Source of the DNA: Nitrospira sp. UBA5699
GTDB taxonomy: Bacteria > Nitrospirota > Nitrospiria > Nitrospirales > Nitrospiraceae
Direction: 5' to 3'
Length of the DNA stretch: 64,000 nucleotides
NCBI GenBank assembly: GCA_002420105.1
Contig: DIHJ01000038.1
Coordinates: 83,830-147,829 of the forward strand
A program made the position numbers and the translations under genes. This document shows, in pieces, positions 7,110 through 16,301 of this stretch (position 1 is its first letter; each line of letters opens with the position of its first letter). The notes beneath the pieces were generated by a model. The model searched no databases. It saw only the letters and a list, made by a program, of their open reading frames with translations, and was not told where the DNA came from.

Positions 7110-7745
7110 TTAGTTCGAAGCTCCGCTTTTGGCTGATGTCAGCCGTGGTTGGACCGTCCCTTTTAACTTTCTGACCCAATCGGCCAGCTTCATGATTTTT
7201 TCAACCGACGCGTCGCGGAACGACAGCATCGCGTCCTCGTGGCCGGCCTGGGCGCACATTGCGATCGTGTAGCACGAGGTTCCACCCCGGATGATCTTCA
7301 GCGACAGGTTCGCTTGGTGGCAATGCACGCCGATGAACATGCAGCAGTCGATCTTGTTATGCCAGATCGTCAGGTTGGGGTGATTCGGATTGATTTCAAC
7401 TTCGGGATTGATCTTCGGATACTTGGGGCGGTAGTCCGGCATGGGAATCAGCATCGGCTTCTGGCCGGGCTGCACGCATTCTTTCAACGTGTTATACAGA
7501 TGTCGAACTGCCGTGGCTTTCTTCGCCGCTTTTTCATTCCAGGCCCACAGCACCAAGGGGCCGGGGAATATGGTCGGGACTTTGGCCATGAGGAACTGCT
7601 TTGCCGCTTCCTCGTAGGCCTTGTCTTCGGGCACGATCACGCCATTGATGTGGGCTTCGCCCGGATTGGGCAAATAAATCCCCATCGAAGCCGCTGCGGG
7701 AGGAAGGAAATGCTCGGGTCCTGGCAACACACGGTATTGACTCAT
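7110..7745 (-). CDS. porE: Accessory (epsilon-type) subunit of five-subunit 2-oxoacid:ferredoxin oxidoreductase
   Basis: This 211-residue soluble protein begins the operon, 41 bases before the alpha gene. It has no TPP or ferredoxin motif, but its second half is rich in Cys and His (HNKIDCCMFIGVHCHQANL and GGTSCYTIAMCAQAGHED), which could bind metal. Five-subunit oxidoreductases of Hydrogenobacter and Nitrospira include an additional subunit of uncertain role, and size and position match that subunit; the symbol is used on that basis. A GGAG sequence lies 11 bases upstream of the ATG at 7745. Its biochemical role is not known to me. Confidence 0.7.
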   Translation of the reverse strand: MSQYRVLPGPEHFLPPAAASMGIYLPNPGEAHINGVIVPEDKAYEEAAKQFLMAKVPTIFPGPLVLWAWNEKAAKKATAVRHLYNTLKECVQPGQKPMLIPMPDYRPKYPKINPEVEINPNHPNLTIWHNKIDCCMFIGVHCHQANLSLKIIRGGTSCYTIAMCAQAGHEDAMLSFRDASVEKIMKLADWVRKLKGTVQPRLTSAKSGASN

Positions 7746-7817
7746 TACGACTTACACTCCGCGTAAAGGGTTAATGACGTGAGATTTCCGATATATCAAT
7801 GCGCTCGGCCCAGGCAC

Positions 7818-7846
7818 AATCTAAGCTTTTCACGGGATATCTGCAA
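7818..7846 (-). promoter_or_regulatory. Candidate sigma-70 promoter of the oxidoreductase operon
   Basis: On the minus strand TTGCAG (7846-7841) and TAGATT (7823-7818) are separated by 17 bases. Transcription would begin about 65 bases before the first gene. The remaining part of the 346-base gap 7746-8091 holds no reading frame I would defend and no clear hairpin with a T tract. Confidence 0.4.
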
Positions 7847-8091
7847 CCTCACAGAAGGCCCAACGTAGGGAAATAATGGGCTATCGGACAAGACCGGATT
7901 AGGCCTTTTGTCCCAATGATCTGAAGGAAGCCGATGTCCTCGCAAATTGCACGGCCAGAGGTTGAATGGCAATTATAGGAGGGCACATTCTGCGAAGTCA
8001 AACCGCTTTCCGGGTGGAAGCGGGCGGCGGATGACTCCTGGAGAGTAACCTCTGAATGTCTTAGATTCTAACGGGTTAGCCGGAATGAGGC

Positions 8092-9360
8092 CTAGGGAAG
8101 TTGTTCGCAGGCGGGAATCGAACCCAGCACGCAAGCACGTTCGAAATCGTCTTTGGCCAGCCGGCCTTGAGACCGGTTGCGATAGAGATTGGCGCGAGTG
8201 GCCAACGCTTCCACATTGGTCGGATCGACCCGTATGACCGTCGACAGGTCTTCCAACGCTTCTTCCTGGCGGTTCAGTTTGAGCAGGATGTCGCTTCGAA
8301 GCAGATAGGCTTCTTTTTGATAGGGAATCCAGCTGTCGGGGGTCTGCGCGTCGAGAAGCTTCTTGAGCGTGGCCAGCGCCTGCTGCCAGCGCTTTCCCTC
8401 CGCCTGCCGGCGGGCCTGGGTCGTGTAGACCCCGATCAGGCGCTGGCGCGCGATATCAAAGAACGGGTCCAGGGCAAGAGCTTGCTCATAGGAACCCGCC
8501 GCCTCGTCCGTTTGCTTGAGCCAGGTCTGCACATCGCCTTTCCCCACCCAGCTCCACGGGTTCTTGCCGTCAAGTTGCACGGCGCGCTCGAAGTCCGCTT
8601 TCGCGCTCTCGACGTGTCCGGCATATTCCTCCGGTTTCGCGCGCTGGGAGTAAGCCAGTGAGACGAGGCGCAGGTAGGTTTGCCCCCTGACGATCAACGG
8701 CTCCACCGAGGCCTGATCGAGACGGAAGGCCTCGCCGGCGAGCTGGATCTTTTCCCGCAGGTCCTGCGTGTGGAGTGCCGTGTCGAGCAGACTCTTCGCC
8801 CGTTGAGCCGGTTCGGATCTGCCGCCAGGCTCGATCGTCAGCATCCGGACGCCCACGGGCTGTTGCTGCAGCTCTTCGAGTTGCATACGCAGTTGCCGGT
8901 TCTCCTGCTGGAGGTGACGAAAATGCTCCGCAAGCTGCGCCTCCGACCTGAGCCTTCGAACGGCTTCGGCCAGGTTGCGCAAGTCGACGGTGGCCCGGAT
9001 CCGCACGAAAAAGACGGGGCGATCGTTTTCGAAAGAGCGGCGCGATTCGAGGATCTCGGTCTCCGTGATGGCGGCGGCGATGGTGCGAATTTCCAGGGAG
9101 GCCGTGCGGACCGTTCGCCCCGATGATTCCCTTTCGAAATCGTGGAACGTCGATTCGAGATAGATGCCGGCCTCTTCCACCGCTCGGCGCTGGGCGCGCT
9201 GAAGCACCTTTTCTTCCGCCCCGGCCAGCGTGTCGCCATCGGCCATTACATACCGGGCTTCGGCTACCACGACGTTCCCGCCGGCAACCGAGACGGTCGG
9301 GCTCCACAGAAGAACCAGCGGGAGCATGGCGGCGAATGGCGGCAAGCCACGGGAATTCAT
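8092..9360 (-). CDS. Periplasmic TPR-repeat protein with N-terminal FlgT/LPP20-like domain
   Basis: About 422 residues from the ATG at 9360, which opens a signal peptide ending near SVAGG. A longer TTG start 12 codons upstream lacks a reason. After export, residues about 25-145 (GDTLAGAEEKVLQRAQRRAVEEAG onwards) look like the small domain found in FlgT and LPP20-type lipoproteins. This is followed by a short coiled coil (HLQQENRQLRMQLEELQQQ) and then at least four tetratricopeptide repeats up to the C-terminus (for example ALATRANLYRNRSQGRLAKDDFERA). It is probably a periplasmic scaffold. It stands alone on the minus strand, separated from the oxidoreductase operon by 346 bases. Partner and process are unknown. 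Confidence 0.7.
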   Translation of the reverse strand: MNSRGLPPFAAMLPLVLLWSPTVSVAGGNVVVAEARYVMADGDTLAGAEEKVLQRAQRRAVEEAGIYLESTFHDFERESSGRTVRTASLEIRTIAAAITETEILESRRSFENDRPVFFVRIRATVDLRNLAEAVRRLRSEAQLAEHFRHLQQENRQLRMQLEELQQQPVGVRMLTIEPGGRSEPAQRAKSLLDTALHTQDLREKIQLAGEAFRLDQASVEPLIVRGQTYLRLVSLAYSQRAKPEEYAGHVESAKADFERAVQLDGKNPWSWVGKGDVQTWLKQTDEAAGSYEQALALDPFFDIARQRLIGVYTTQARRQAEGKRWQQALATLKKLLDAQTPDSWIPYQKEAYLLRSDILLKLNRQEEALEDLSTVIRVDPTNVEALATRANLYRNRSQGRLAKDDFERACVLGSIPACEQLP

Positions 9361-9496
9361 GTTGTTAACTATACCGCCGGTCGGAAGCCTCAGCAATGCG
9401 GCGAAAGGTGGGACTCATGACCGGAAGGCGAGAAGGCGTCGGCTTGAAATCGATTCTAGAACAATGACTTGTGTAAATTCATGTTCGATCGGCGCG

Positions 9497-9775
9497 TTAG
9501 CGTGGTTTGGGAAAAACCTGGGTGAAGGGATGAACTTCCACCCGCTCGAACACCCCGTTGACCGTATAAGGATCCTCCCGGGCAAACCGTTGAGCCTCTT
9601 CCAGGGAGTCCGCCTCAATCACGATGAGGCTTCCGGTCTTGTCGGTCAAGGGGCCGGCCAGCACGACCCGACCCTGTTGGTCGAGCGGCTCCATGTTGGC
9701 CAGATGGGCCGGACGGTGGATCTTACGTTTGGCTTCGCCGTCAGGGCCGTCGAAACCGAGAATGACGAACTTCAT
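9497..9775 (-). CDS. YciI-like family protein
   Basis: The 92-residue protein has the compact ferredoxin-like fold signature of the YciI family: an N-terminal strand MKFVILGFDG, the HRPAHLANMEPL segment with the conserved His, AGPLTDKTGSLIVIEADS and the region ARFAREDPYTVNGVFERVEVHPF typical of the family. Members are dimeric and of mostly unknown reaction, related in fold to muconolactone isomerase. It is encoded just downstream of the DUF2203 gene on the same strand with a 26-base gap, probably in one transcript. No catalytic function should be assigned. Confidence 0.85.
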   Translation of the reverse strand: MKFVILGFDGPDGEAKRKIHRPAHLANMEPLDQQGRVVLAGPLTDKTGSLIVIEADSLEEAQRFAREDPYTVNGVFERVEVHPFTQVFPKPR

Positions 9776-9801
9776 AATAAGCGGAGCACACGAACTTCCC
9801 G

Positions 9802-10215
9802 TTACTGGACGGAGTCTTCAAGAGGACAACGGTCCTTATAACCCGTGGTCGTCTCATGCCACCACCTGATCTCTTGTTCCCCGAGTTTCCAACAGAGAAA
9901 GACCACACGGCCGTCTCGAAGATGCGGAAAGTCGCAAAGGCCGAGCTCAAGGTCCTTCACCAGAACGCCGAACTCCTGGATCGCCTGGAGGTTGGTGCTG
10001 ATCTGCTGCAGGCTCGCGATATACAAGGGGCCGAGCGCGCTTCCCCCTCCGTATTCGGCCTGGGCGCTGGCTTTCCGGATGTCCTCCTTGGTCCGGCCCA
10101 AGACGGCTTTGGCCTGACGGACGGAAGTCAGCCGCGTATTGAGTTGAGGAATGAGATGATTGGCCTCCGCCAGTGTGAAGAGCCGGTCATGTTCCTGATC
10201 GTCATCTCGCGCCAT
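9802..10215 (-). CDS. DUF2203 family protein
   Basis: This 137-residue soluble protein matches the DUF2203 pattern: an N-terminal FTLAEANHLIPQLNTRL helix, a long central helix, then VKDLELGLCDFPHLRDGR and VFLCWKLGEQEIRWWHE near the C-terminus. The family is widespread and uncharacterised. The ATG at 10215 has GGAG a few bases upstream. It is probably co-transcribed with the YciI-like gene. Confidence 0.85.
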   Translation of the reverse strand: MARDDDQEHDRLFTLAEANHLIPQLNTRLTSVRQAKAVLGRTKEDIRKASAQAEYGGGSALGPLYIASLQQISTNLQAIQEFGVLVKDLELGLCDFPHLRDGRVVFLCWKLGEQEIRWWHETTTGYKDRCPLEDSVQ

Positions 10216-10361
10216 GGGATACTCCTGCGACCAGGGCTCTTTAGCACACCGGTCTTTCTTCCTGCAACCTGAGCCGGCCCCGCAGGCTCCTTCGGAGGAG
10301 GGGCAGGCTCCTTACTCCCGCCGATCTCGACGGGCCGGTTTGGGGGGAACAGGTTTCTCTG

Positions 10362-10390
10362 TTGACAACCATGGCTCTGCGCGGTATGCT
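10362..10390 (+). promoter_or_regulatory. Strong sigma-70 promoter upstream of rho
   Basis: TTGACA (10362-10367) and TATGCT (10385-10390) are separated by exactly 17 bases. Transcription would start near 10397, giving rho a leader of about 283 bases. The DUF2203 gene diverges from this region. Confidence 0.75.
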
Positions 10391-10396
10391 CCCTCC

Positions 10397-10679
10397 AACG
10401 TTTCAATTCGGGTCTGCGTTCTCTCCACACACAAGACTTCCGGGGCATCTCTCGAAACACGCTACATGATCCGGTGAGTACGGGCGGATGAGTTCGGCTT
10501 TGGTTCCAGCGTACAAGATGATCCACGACTCAAAGACGGATACGTCCTTCACGACACATCCTCTCTAGCCAAGATACAATCGCCAACTCATTATCGGGCA
10601 GTTATTGCGCATCGTTTCATGGTTGATCACGTTCAGCACTTATCCTTGACCATTTAGCCGCGAGCGTAAGGGGATATCT
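10397..10679 (+). other. Long 5' leader of rho, no gene seen
   Basis: Between the promoter and the rho start there is no open frame with coding character. In other bacteria the rho leader is the site of autoregulation, where Rho terminates its own transcription. The segment is rather C-rich and poorly structured in parts (for example TCTCTCCACACACAAG), which would suit Rho loading. This role is inferred from known rho genes, not shown here. Confidence 0.35.
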
Positions 10680-11951
10680 ATGGCACAAACTAAGGGAGAG
10701 GTTATGCATCTTGCCGAGTTGAAGCAGAAAACCATCGCCGATCTGAACGACGTCGCGCGCGATCTGAAGATCGAGGGCGCGGCCAATCTCCGCAAACAGG
10801 AGTTGATTTTCGCGATCCTCCAGGCGCAGACGGAAAAGAACGGTGTGGTCTTCGGCGAGGGAGTCCTGGAAACCCTTCCCGACGGATTCGGTTTCCTGCG
10901 GGCCCCTGATTCCAACTATCTTCCCGGTCCGGACGACATTTACATTTCCCCGTCTCAAATCCGCCGCTTCAACCTCCGCACCGGCGACATTGTGTCGGGG
11001 CAGATTCGGCCTCCCAAGGAGAGCGAACGTTACTTCGCGCTGCTCAAAGTCGAGAAGGTCAATTATGAGGATCCGGAAGTCGCCCGGGACAAGATTCTCT
11101 TCGACAACCTGACCCCGCTGTATCCGGAAGAACGGCTCAACCTCGAGTTCGATCGCGAGGAATACTGCACCCGGGTCATGGATCTGACTACGCCGATCGG
11201 CAAGGGCCAGCGCGGATTGATCGTCGCGGCGCCCCGAACCGGAAAGACCATGTTGTTGCAGGCCATCGCCCGCGCCATTCTCAAGAACCACAAGGAAGTG
11301 ACGCTGATCGTGCTGCTGATCGACGAGCGGCCGGAGGAAGTCACCGATTGGCAACGCCAGGTCAAGGCCGAAGTCATCAGTTCGACGTTCGATGAGCCGG
11401 CGCAACGCCACGCCCAGGTGGCCGAAATGGTTCTGGAAAAGGCCAAGCGGCTTGTCGAGCACAAGAAGGACGTGGTCATTCTTCTGGACAGCATCACGCG
11501 GTTGGCCCGCGCGTACAACACGATTGCGCCGCCGAGCGGCAAGGTCCTGTCGGGCGGTCTGGACTCCAACGCGCTGCAGCGGCCCAAGCGGTTCTTCGGC
11601 GCGGCCCGCAATATCGAGAACGGCGGCAGCTTGACGATTATGGCGACCGCGCTCGTCGATACGGGCAGCCGCATGGACGACGTGATCTTCGAAGAATTCA
11701 AGGGGACCGGCAATATGGAAGTCCATCTCGACCGCCGTCTGGCCGACAAGCGTATTTTCCCGGCCATCGACATCAGCCAGTCCGGCACCCGCAAGGAGGA
11801 ATTGCTGGTGGACAAGGACCGGCTCAACAAGATGTGGATCCTGCGGAAGGTCCTCAGCCCGTTGGGGACGATGGAAGCCATGGAGTTCCTGATGGACAAG
11901 GTCCAGGGGACCAAGACCAATCAGGAGTTCCTGCAGTCCATGAACCGGTAA
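10680..11951 (+). CDS. rho: Transcription termination factor Rho
   Basis: Rho is the hexameric RNA-dependent helicase that ends untranslated transcripts. The product shows the N-terminal helical part, the cold-shock-like RNA-binding domain ([19 protein letters not shown], near 68-86), Walker A AAPRTGKT at 183-190, the [10 protein letters not shown] segment and Walker [11 protein letters not shown] with the Q/R-loop residues downstream. Two starts are possible: ATG at 10680 behind AAGGGG, and ATG at 10704 behind GGGAGAGG. Alignment in memory with E. coli Rho (MNLTELK) favours 10704 (MHLAELK). The gene follows a consensus promoter and a long leader and is followed by rpmE. Confidence 0.97.
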   Translation: MAQTKGEVMHLAELKQKTIADLNDVARDLKIEGAANLRKQELIFAILQAQTEKNGVVFGEGVLETLPDGFGFLRAPDSNYLPGPDDIYISPSQIRRFNLRTGDIVSGQIRPPKESERYFALLKVEKVNYEDPEVARDKILFDNLTPLYPEERLNLEFDREEYCTRVMDLTTPIGKGQRGLIVAAPRTGKTMLLQAIARAILKNHKEVTLIVLLIDERPEEVTDWQRQVKAEVISSTFDEPAQRHAQVAEMVLEKAKRLVEHKKDVVILLDSITRLARAYNTIAPPSGKVLSGGLDSNALQRPKRFFGAARNIENGGSLTIMATALVDTGSRMDDVIFEEFKGTGNMEVHLDRRLADKRIFPAIDISQSGTRKEELLVDKDRLNKMWILRKVLSPLGTMEAMEFLMDKVQGTKTNQEFLQSMNR

Positions 11952-12041
11952 CATCCACTTGTATCTGATCGGCCAGACAGGGTACAGTGACGGGCCTTCG
12001 AATGGGCGAAGGTCGATGGATCTGACGGTAGGAGTAGGATC

Positions 12042-12248
12042 ATGAAGAAGGGCATTCATCCGTTGTATCGGGAAGCCACGGTGCACTGCGCCTGCGGCAA
12101 CAGCTATAAGACGCGGTCGACCGTCGGCGACATCAATGTCGACATTTGCTCCAGTTGCCATCCGTTCTTTACGGGGACGCAAAAGATCGTCGATACCGAG
12201 GGACGTGTCGAGCGGTTCAAGAAGAAGTACGCGAAGAAGGGCAAGTAG
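12042..12248 (+). CDS. rpmE: 50S ribosomal protein L31, zinc-binding type
   Basis: The 68-residue protein is the Cys-containing form of L31: C16-x-C18 (HCACGN) and CSSC at 36-39 provide four zinc ligands. It joins the large and small subunits at the ribosome periphery. AGGAG lies six bases before the ATG. A strong terminator follows at 12265, so rho and rpmE may form one unit, as is common. Confidence 0.96.
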   Translation: MKKGIHPLYREATVHCACGNSYKTRSTVGDINVDICSSCHPFFTGTQKIVDTEGRVERFKKKYAKKGK

Positions 12249-12264
12249 CGGACCAGCAGTACAT

Positions 12265-12309
12265 AGAAGAGACCCTGCTTCGCTGAGGGGCAGGGTCTCT
12301 TCTTTTTTT
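12265..12309 (+). terminator. Rho-independent terminator after rpmE
   Basis: A perfect 14-base stem (AGAAGAGACCCTGC with GCAGGGTCTCTTCT) with an 11-base loop is followed by seven T residues. It separates rpmE from prfA. Confidence 0.95.
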
Positions 12310-12349
12310 GTGCCGAATCACGGGGCGCGCGGAGCGGAGTAGGGGACGC

Positions 12350-13432
12350 ATGGACGCGGGATTATTGAAAAAATGGGAACTGCTTGCCGGCCGGTACGAT
12401 GAGCTGACGACCCAGCTCATGGACCCTTCCGTCATCGGTCAGTCCACGCTGCTGGTGAAACTGACGAAGGAACGGACCGAGATCGAATCGGTCGCGCAGC
12501 TGTTTCACCGGTATCAGGAGATCCTCAAGCAGCTCGACGAAGCGGCTCACCTGCTCGCGGACCCGTCCGCCGGCGCCGAGCTGCAGGCGTTGGCGAGTGA
12601 AGAAAGCGCGCAGCTGGAGGCGGAACGAGGGCAGCTGGAGGCTCAGGTACTGGAGCAGCTGACGCCCAAGGACCCGCGCGACGAAAAGAACGTGTTTCTG
12701 GAAATTCGAGCCGGGACCGGCGGAGACGAAGCCGCGTTGTTCGCCGGCGATCTGTTCCGCATGTATGTGAAATTTGCGGAACGGCACAAGTTGAAGGTGG
12801 AAATCGTCGAGGCTTCCGAGACCGGCAAGGGAGGCTACAAGACGGTGATCGCGGTGATCGAGGGTAAGGGCGGATACGGCCTGTTCAAGTACGAGAGCGG
12901 CGTGCACCGGGTCCAACGTGTGCCCGTCACGGAAGCGGCTGGCCGGATTCATACCTCGACCGTCACCGTGGCCGTCATGCCGGAGGTCGACGAGGTCGAC
13001 GTGCAGATCGACCCGAAAGACCTGCGCATCGACACGTTTTGTTCGTCCGGCGCCGGCGGACAGAGCGTGAATACGACCTACTCGGCGGTGCGCATCACGC
13101 ACATTCCGACGGGGGTGGTCGTGTCCTGTCAGGATGAGCGATCGCAGTTGAAGAACCGGACGAAGGCCATGCGGACTCTGCGGGCCAGAATCGTCGAGGC
13201 GGAGAGGGAAAAACAGGAAGCGGAAATCGCGCAAAGCCGGAAGGCTCAGGTCGGGACCGGCGATCGCAGCGAGAAGATTCGCACGTATAATTTTCCGCAG
13301 AATCGCGTGACCGACCACCGGGTCGGCGTGACGTTGCATAAGTTGGAGCAGGTGCTGGCCGGCGACATGGACGAACTCGTCGAGGCGTTGCGTGCCCAAC
13401 GGGATCATGCGGCCGTGGCGGAGGCTTCGTGA
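12350..13432 (+). CDS. prfA: Peptide chain release factor 1
   Basis: RF1 (360 residues) recognises UAA and UAG. The tripeptide PVT at 192-194, within HRVQRVPVTEAAGRIHTST, marks RF1 rather than RF2. The GGQ motif that triggers peptidyl hydrolysis is at 236-238 (SGAGGQSVNTT). The ATG at 12350 follows a GGGG-rich ribosome site and gives the normal length; an upstream frame extension is not conserved in character. The next gene, prmC, modifies the glutamine of GGQ and overlaps the stop by four bases, so enzyme and substrate are translationally coupled. Confidence 0.97.
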   Translation: MDAGLLKKWELLAGRYDELTTQLMDPSVIGQSTLLVKLTKERTEIESVAQLFHRYQEILKQLDEAAHLLADPSAGAELQALASEESAQLEAERGQLEAQVLEQLTPKDPRDEKNVFLEIRAGTGGDEAALFAGDLFRMYVKFAERHKLKVEIVEASETGKGGYKTVIAVIEGKGGYGLFKYESGVHRVQRVPVTEAAGRIHTSTVTVAVMPEVDEVDVQIDPKDLRIDTFCSSGAGGQSVNTTYSAVRITHIPTGVVVSCQDERSQLKNRTKAMRTLRARIVEAEREKQEAEIAQSRKAQVGTGDRSEKIRTYNFPQNRVTDHRVGVTLHKLEQVLAGDMDELVEALRAQRDHAAVAEAS

Positions 13433-14328
13433 CCACAGGAAACGCCCCTTGTCTTACCGGAGAGACCTGCACGATCGGCGCGCTCCTTACGGAGATTCGT
13501 CGGCGACTTCTGGCCGCGGGAGTGGAGTCGGCCGATCAGGAAGCCCTGTGGTTGGTGGAGCATGCCCTTGGATTGTCCGGCGTCGCGCTGATCGTCGACG
13601 GCCGGCGGATGTTGTCCGGCCGCGAAGTCGCGACGGTGCAGAAGGCGGTCGCCCGGCGAGTCGGGCGGGAGCCTCTGCAATACATCTTGGGCACGCAGGA
13701 ATTCTGCGGGCTGGAATTCGAAGTAAACCCGTCCGTCCTGATTCCCCGTCCCGAAACGGAATTGTTGGTCCGTGAGACGATTCGCCGGCTTCCGCGACGC
13801 CGCGGGGCGGTGCTGGTCGACGTGGGAACCGGCTCTGGTTGCCTGGCCGTGACGCTCGCCCGGTCGGTTCCGCAGGGACGAACCCTGGCGATCGACCTGT
13901 CCGACCGTGCGCTGGAGACGGCGAAACGGAACGCCCGCCGGCACGGCGTCGAGAGCGCGATTACATGGCTGGAAGGGGATCTCCTGGCTCCTCTGGCCGG
14001 GCGGGGGCTCGAGGGAACGGTGACGGCAATTCTGTCCAATCCGCCCTACATTCAAGCATCCGATTGGCCGACGCTCCAGCCGGAAGTGCGGTTCGAGCCT
14101 CGCACGGCGCTGATCGCCGGTCTCCGTGGGACCGAGCTGCACGAGCGGCTGTTGGACGAGGCGGTGCCGTTCCTGATGCCCGGCGGGCTGCTCGTCCTGG
14201 AACTGGGACGGGGACAGAGCGCGGCGCTCCGCCGGAAGGTCGGGACCATGCCGGCCTACAAGCCGGCGGACATCGTGTCCGACGACGCCGGCATCGACCG
14301 CGTGTTGATCGTCGAACGGGCCGGATAG
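13429..14328 (+). CDS. prmC: Release factor glutamine N5-methyltransferase
   Basis: PrmC methylates the Gln of the GGQ motif of release factors with S-adenosylmethionine. The 299-residue protein has the N-terminal helical recognition domain, then [14 protein letters not shown] at 131-144 as the SAM loop, and the amide-methyltransferase motif NPPY at 204-207. It starts with GTG overlapping the last codon of prfA by four bases. MurA follows after five bases, so prfA, prmC and murA form one transcription unit. Confidence 0.95.
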   Translation: MTTGNAPCLTGETCTIGALLTEIRRRLLAAGVESADQEALWLVEHALGLSGVALIVDGRRMLSGREVATVQKAVARRVGREPLQYILGTQEFCGLEFEVNPSVLIPRPETELLVRETIRRLPRRRGAVLVDVGTGSGCLAVTLARSVPQGRTLAIDLSDRALETAKRNARRHGVESAITWLEGDLLAPLAGRGLEGTVTAILSNPPYIQASDWPTLQPEVRFEPRTALIAGLRGTELHERLLDEAVPFLMPGGLLVLELGRGQSAALRRKVGTMPAYKPADIVSDDAGIDRVLIVERAG

Positions 14329-14333
14329 ATCCG

Positions 14334-15593
14334 ATGGACAAGATCGTCATTACAGGCGGGCCGTCGTTGCGGGGCGAAGTGCAGGTCAGCGGCGCGAAGA
14401 ATTCCGCGCTTCCGATCCTGGCGTCGACGATTCTCGGCGGGGGCGAATGCGTCATCACCAACGTGCCGCGCGTAGTGGACGTCGTGACGATGGGGAAGCT
14501 GCTCGGTATCCTGGGCGCGACGGTCCATCATGAGGGCAACCGCGCCGCGATCAAAGCGGACGTGATTCACTCGACGCAGGCGCCCTACGAACTGGTGAAG
14601 ACGATGCGGGCCTCGGTGCTCGTGCTGGGTCCGCTGCTAGCCCGCTGGGGAGAAGCGACGGTATCGCTGCCGGGCGGGTGCGCGATCGGGTCCCGTCCGG
14701 TGAATCTGCACCTGGCCGGCCTGGCCAAGCTGGGCGCGGAGGTGTCCATCGAGCACGGCTACATTCGCGCGAAAGCCAAACGCCTGAAGGGGGCTCCCAT
14801 CTACTGCGACGTGCCCACGGTGACCGGGACGGAAAATCTGATGATGGCCGCTTCGCTCGCGCAGGGGACCACGGTCATTGAAAATGCCGCAAAAGAACCG
14901 GAGATCGTCGACCTTGCGGACTTTCTGACCAAGCGCGGCGCTCGCATCAGCGGCGCCGGAACCGACATCATTACGGTCGAAGGGGTGCGGGAACTCCGCG
15001 GGAGCGACCATGAGGTGATCCCGGACCGCATCGAGGCGGGCACGCATCTCGTCGCCGGCGCGATTACCAAAGGATCGGTGTTGGTGAGCCGCTGCCGTCC
15101 GGAGCATCTCGAGCCGCTGCTGAACAAACTTCGGGAGGCCGGGGCCCGGATTCGGGTGGAAAAGGAACAGGTGCATCTCGATGCCACGAAGACCGCCCGG
15201 TTGAAAGGCGTGGACGTGCGGACGCTGCCCTTCCCGGGTTTTCCCACCGACATGCAGGCGCAGATGGTCGCGCTTATGTCCGTGGCGGAAGGGACGAGCG
15301 TCGTGACCGAAACGGTGTTCGAAAGCCGTTTCATGCACGTCGAAGAGCTCCGCCGGATGGGGGCGGATATCCGCGTCGAAGGGAACCGGTTGGTGATCAC
15401 GGGGCGGGAACAGCTGACCGGCGCGCCGGTGATGGCGTCGGATCTGCGCGCCAGCGCAGGGTTGATCCTGGCCGGTCTGGCGGCGGAGGGCATGACCGAA
15501 GTGCTGCGCGTCTACCATCTGGATCGCGGCTACGAGCGGATCGAGGAAAAACTACGCGGACTGGGGGCCGTCATTGAACGACGGAAAGAGTGA
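14334..15593 (+). CDS. murA: UDP-N-acetylglucosamine 1-carboxyvinyltransferase
   Basis: MurA performs the first committed step of peptidoglycan synthesis, adding enolpyruvate from PEP to UDP-GlcNAc. The 419-residue product begins MDKIVITGG, has the substrate Lys/Asn pair in SGAKNSALP (19-27) and the active-site loop [10 protein letters not shown] with the catalytic Cys at 116, the residue attacked by fosfomycin. Much longer in-frame extension upstream overlaps prmC and is not the start; ATG 14334 is five bases after the prmC stop. It is followed after three bases by hisG. Confidence 0.97.
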   Translation: MDKIVITGGPSLRGEVQVSGAKNSALPILASTILGGGECVITNVPRVVDVVTMGKLLGILGATVHHEGNRAAIKADVIHSTQAPYELVKTMRASVLVLGPLLARWGEATVSLPGGCAIGSRPVNLHLAGLAKLGAEVSIEHGYIRAKAKRLKGAPIYCDVPTVTGTENLMMAASLAQGTTVIENAAKEPEIVDLADFLTKRGARISGAGTDIITVEGVRELRGSDHEVIPDRIEAGTHLVAGAITKGSVLVSRCRPEHLEPLLNKLREAGARIRVEKEQVHLDATKTARLKGVDVRTLPFPGFPTDMQAQMVALMSVAEGTSVVTETVFESRFMHVEELRRMGADIRVEGNRLVITGREQLTGAPVMASDLRASAGLILAGLAAEGMTEVLRVYHLDRGYERIEEKLRGLGAVIERRKE

Positions 15594-15596
15594 CCG

Positions 15597-16301
15597 ATGC
15601 TGACCGTTGCGCTCTGCAAAGGCAAGTTGATCGAACCGACGCTCGAGCTCTTCTCGCGGGCGGGATACGGCGCGGCGCGGCTGGCGACCGACAGCCGCCG
15701 CCTGGTGTTCTCCTGCCCCGAGATCGGGATCACGTTCCTGATCGTCCGGCCCACCGACGTGCCCACCTACGTGGAATACGGGGCGGCGGACCTCGGCATC
15801 GTCGGCAAAGACGTCCTGCTGGAGCAGGACAGCGACGTCTACGAGCCATTGGATTTAGGGTTCGGAGCGTGTAGAATTGCCGTCGCCGCGCTCCGGGGGC
15901 AGGAATCTCGCGACCGGCTCTCTTCAAAAATCCGGATCGCCACCAAGTATCCGAAGATCACGGAGCGCTATTTCAACCAACGCGGCGTGCCGGTCGAAAT
16001 CATCAAGCTCTACGGTTCGATCGAACTGGCCCCGATCGTCGGTCTGGCCGATCGGATCGTCGATCTGGTCGAGACCGGCAACACGCTGAAGGCGCATGAT
16101 CTGGTCGAAGTGGAGTGTATCGCGTTGTCCACTGCGCGCCTGATCGTCAATCGGGCCAGCCTCAAATTGAAGCACCGGGCCGTGACGGAGTTGGTCAAAA
16201 AACTGCGCGCAGCATGTGCCGCATCGAAACGGCCGGGCAAGGCCGCTTCACCGAAGATTTCACGTGAGGCGGGCCGCAGGAAGAAACGGACGCGTGTATG
16301 A
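15597..16301 (+). CDS. hisG: ATP phosphoribosyltransferase, short form
   Basis: HisG catalyses the first step of histidine synthesis, joining ATP and PRPP. At 234 residues it is the short form: the catalytic core runs to about residue 208 (GIVGKDVLLEQ; GSIELAPIVGLADRIVDLVETG is the PRPP-binding stretch) and the regulatory ACT-like C-terminal domain of long HisG is absent. The last 25 residues are a very basic tail not typical of the family. Short HisG normally needs the HisZ regulatory subunit, and no hisZ lies in this window. The stop overlaps the hisD start by four bases. Confidence 0.95.
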   Translation: MLTVALCKGKLIEPTLELFSRAGYGAARLATDSRRLVFSCPEIGITFLIVRPTDVPTYVEYGAADLGIVGKDVLLEQDSDVYEPLDLGFGACRIAVAALRGQESRDRLSSKIRIATKYPKITERYFNQRGVPVEIIKLYGSIELAPIVGLADRIVDLVETGNTLKAHDLVEVECIALSTARLIVNRASLKLKHRAVTELVKKLRAACAASKRPGKAASPKISREAGRRKKRTRV

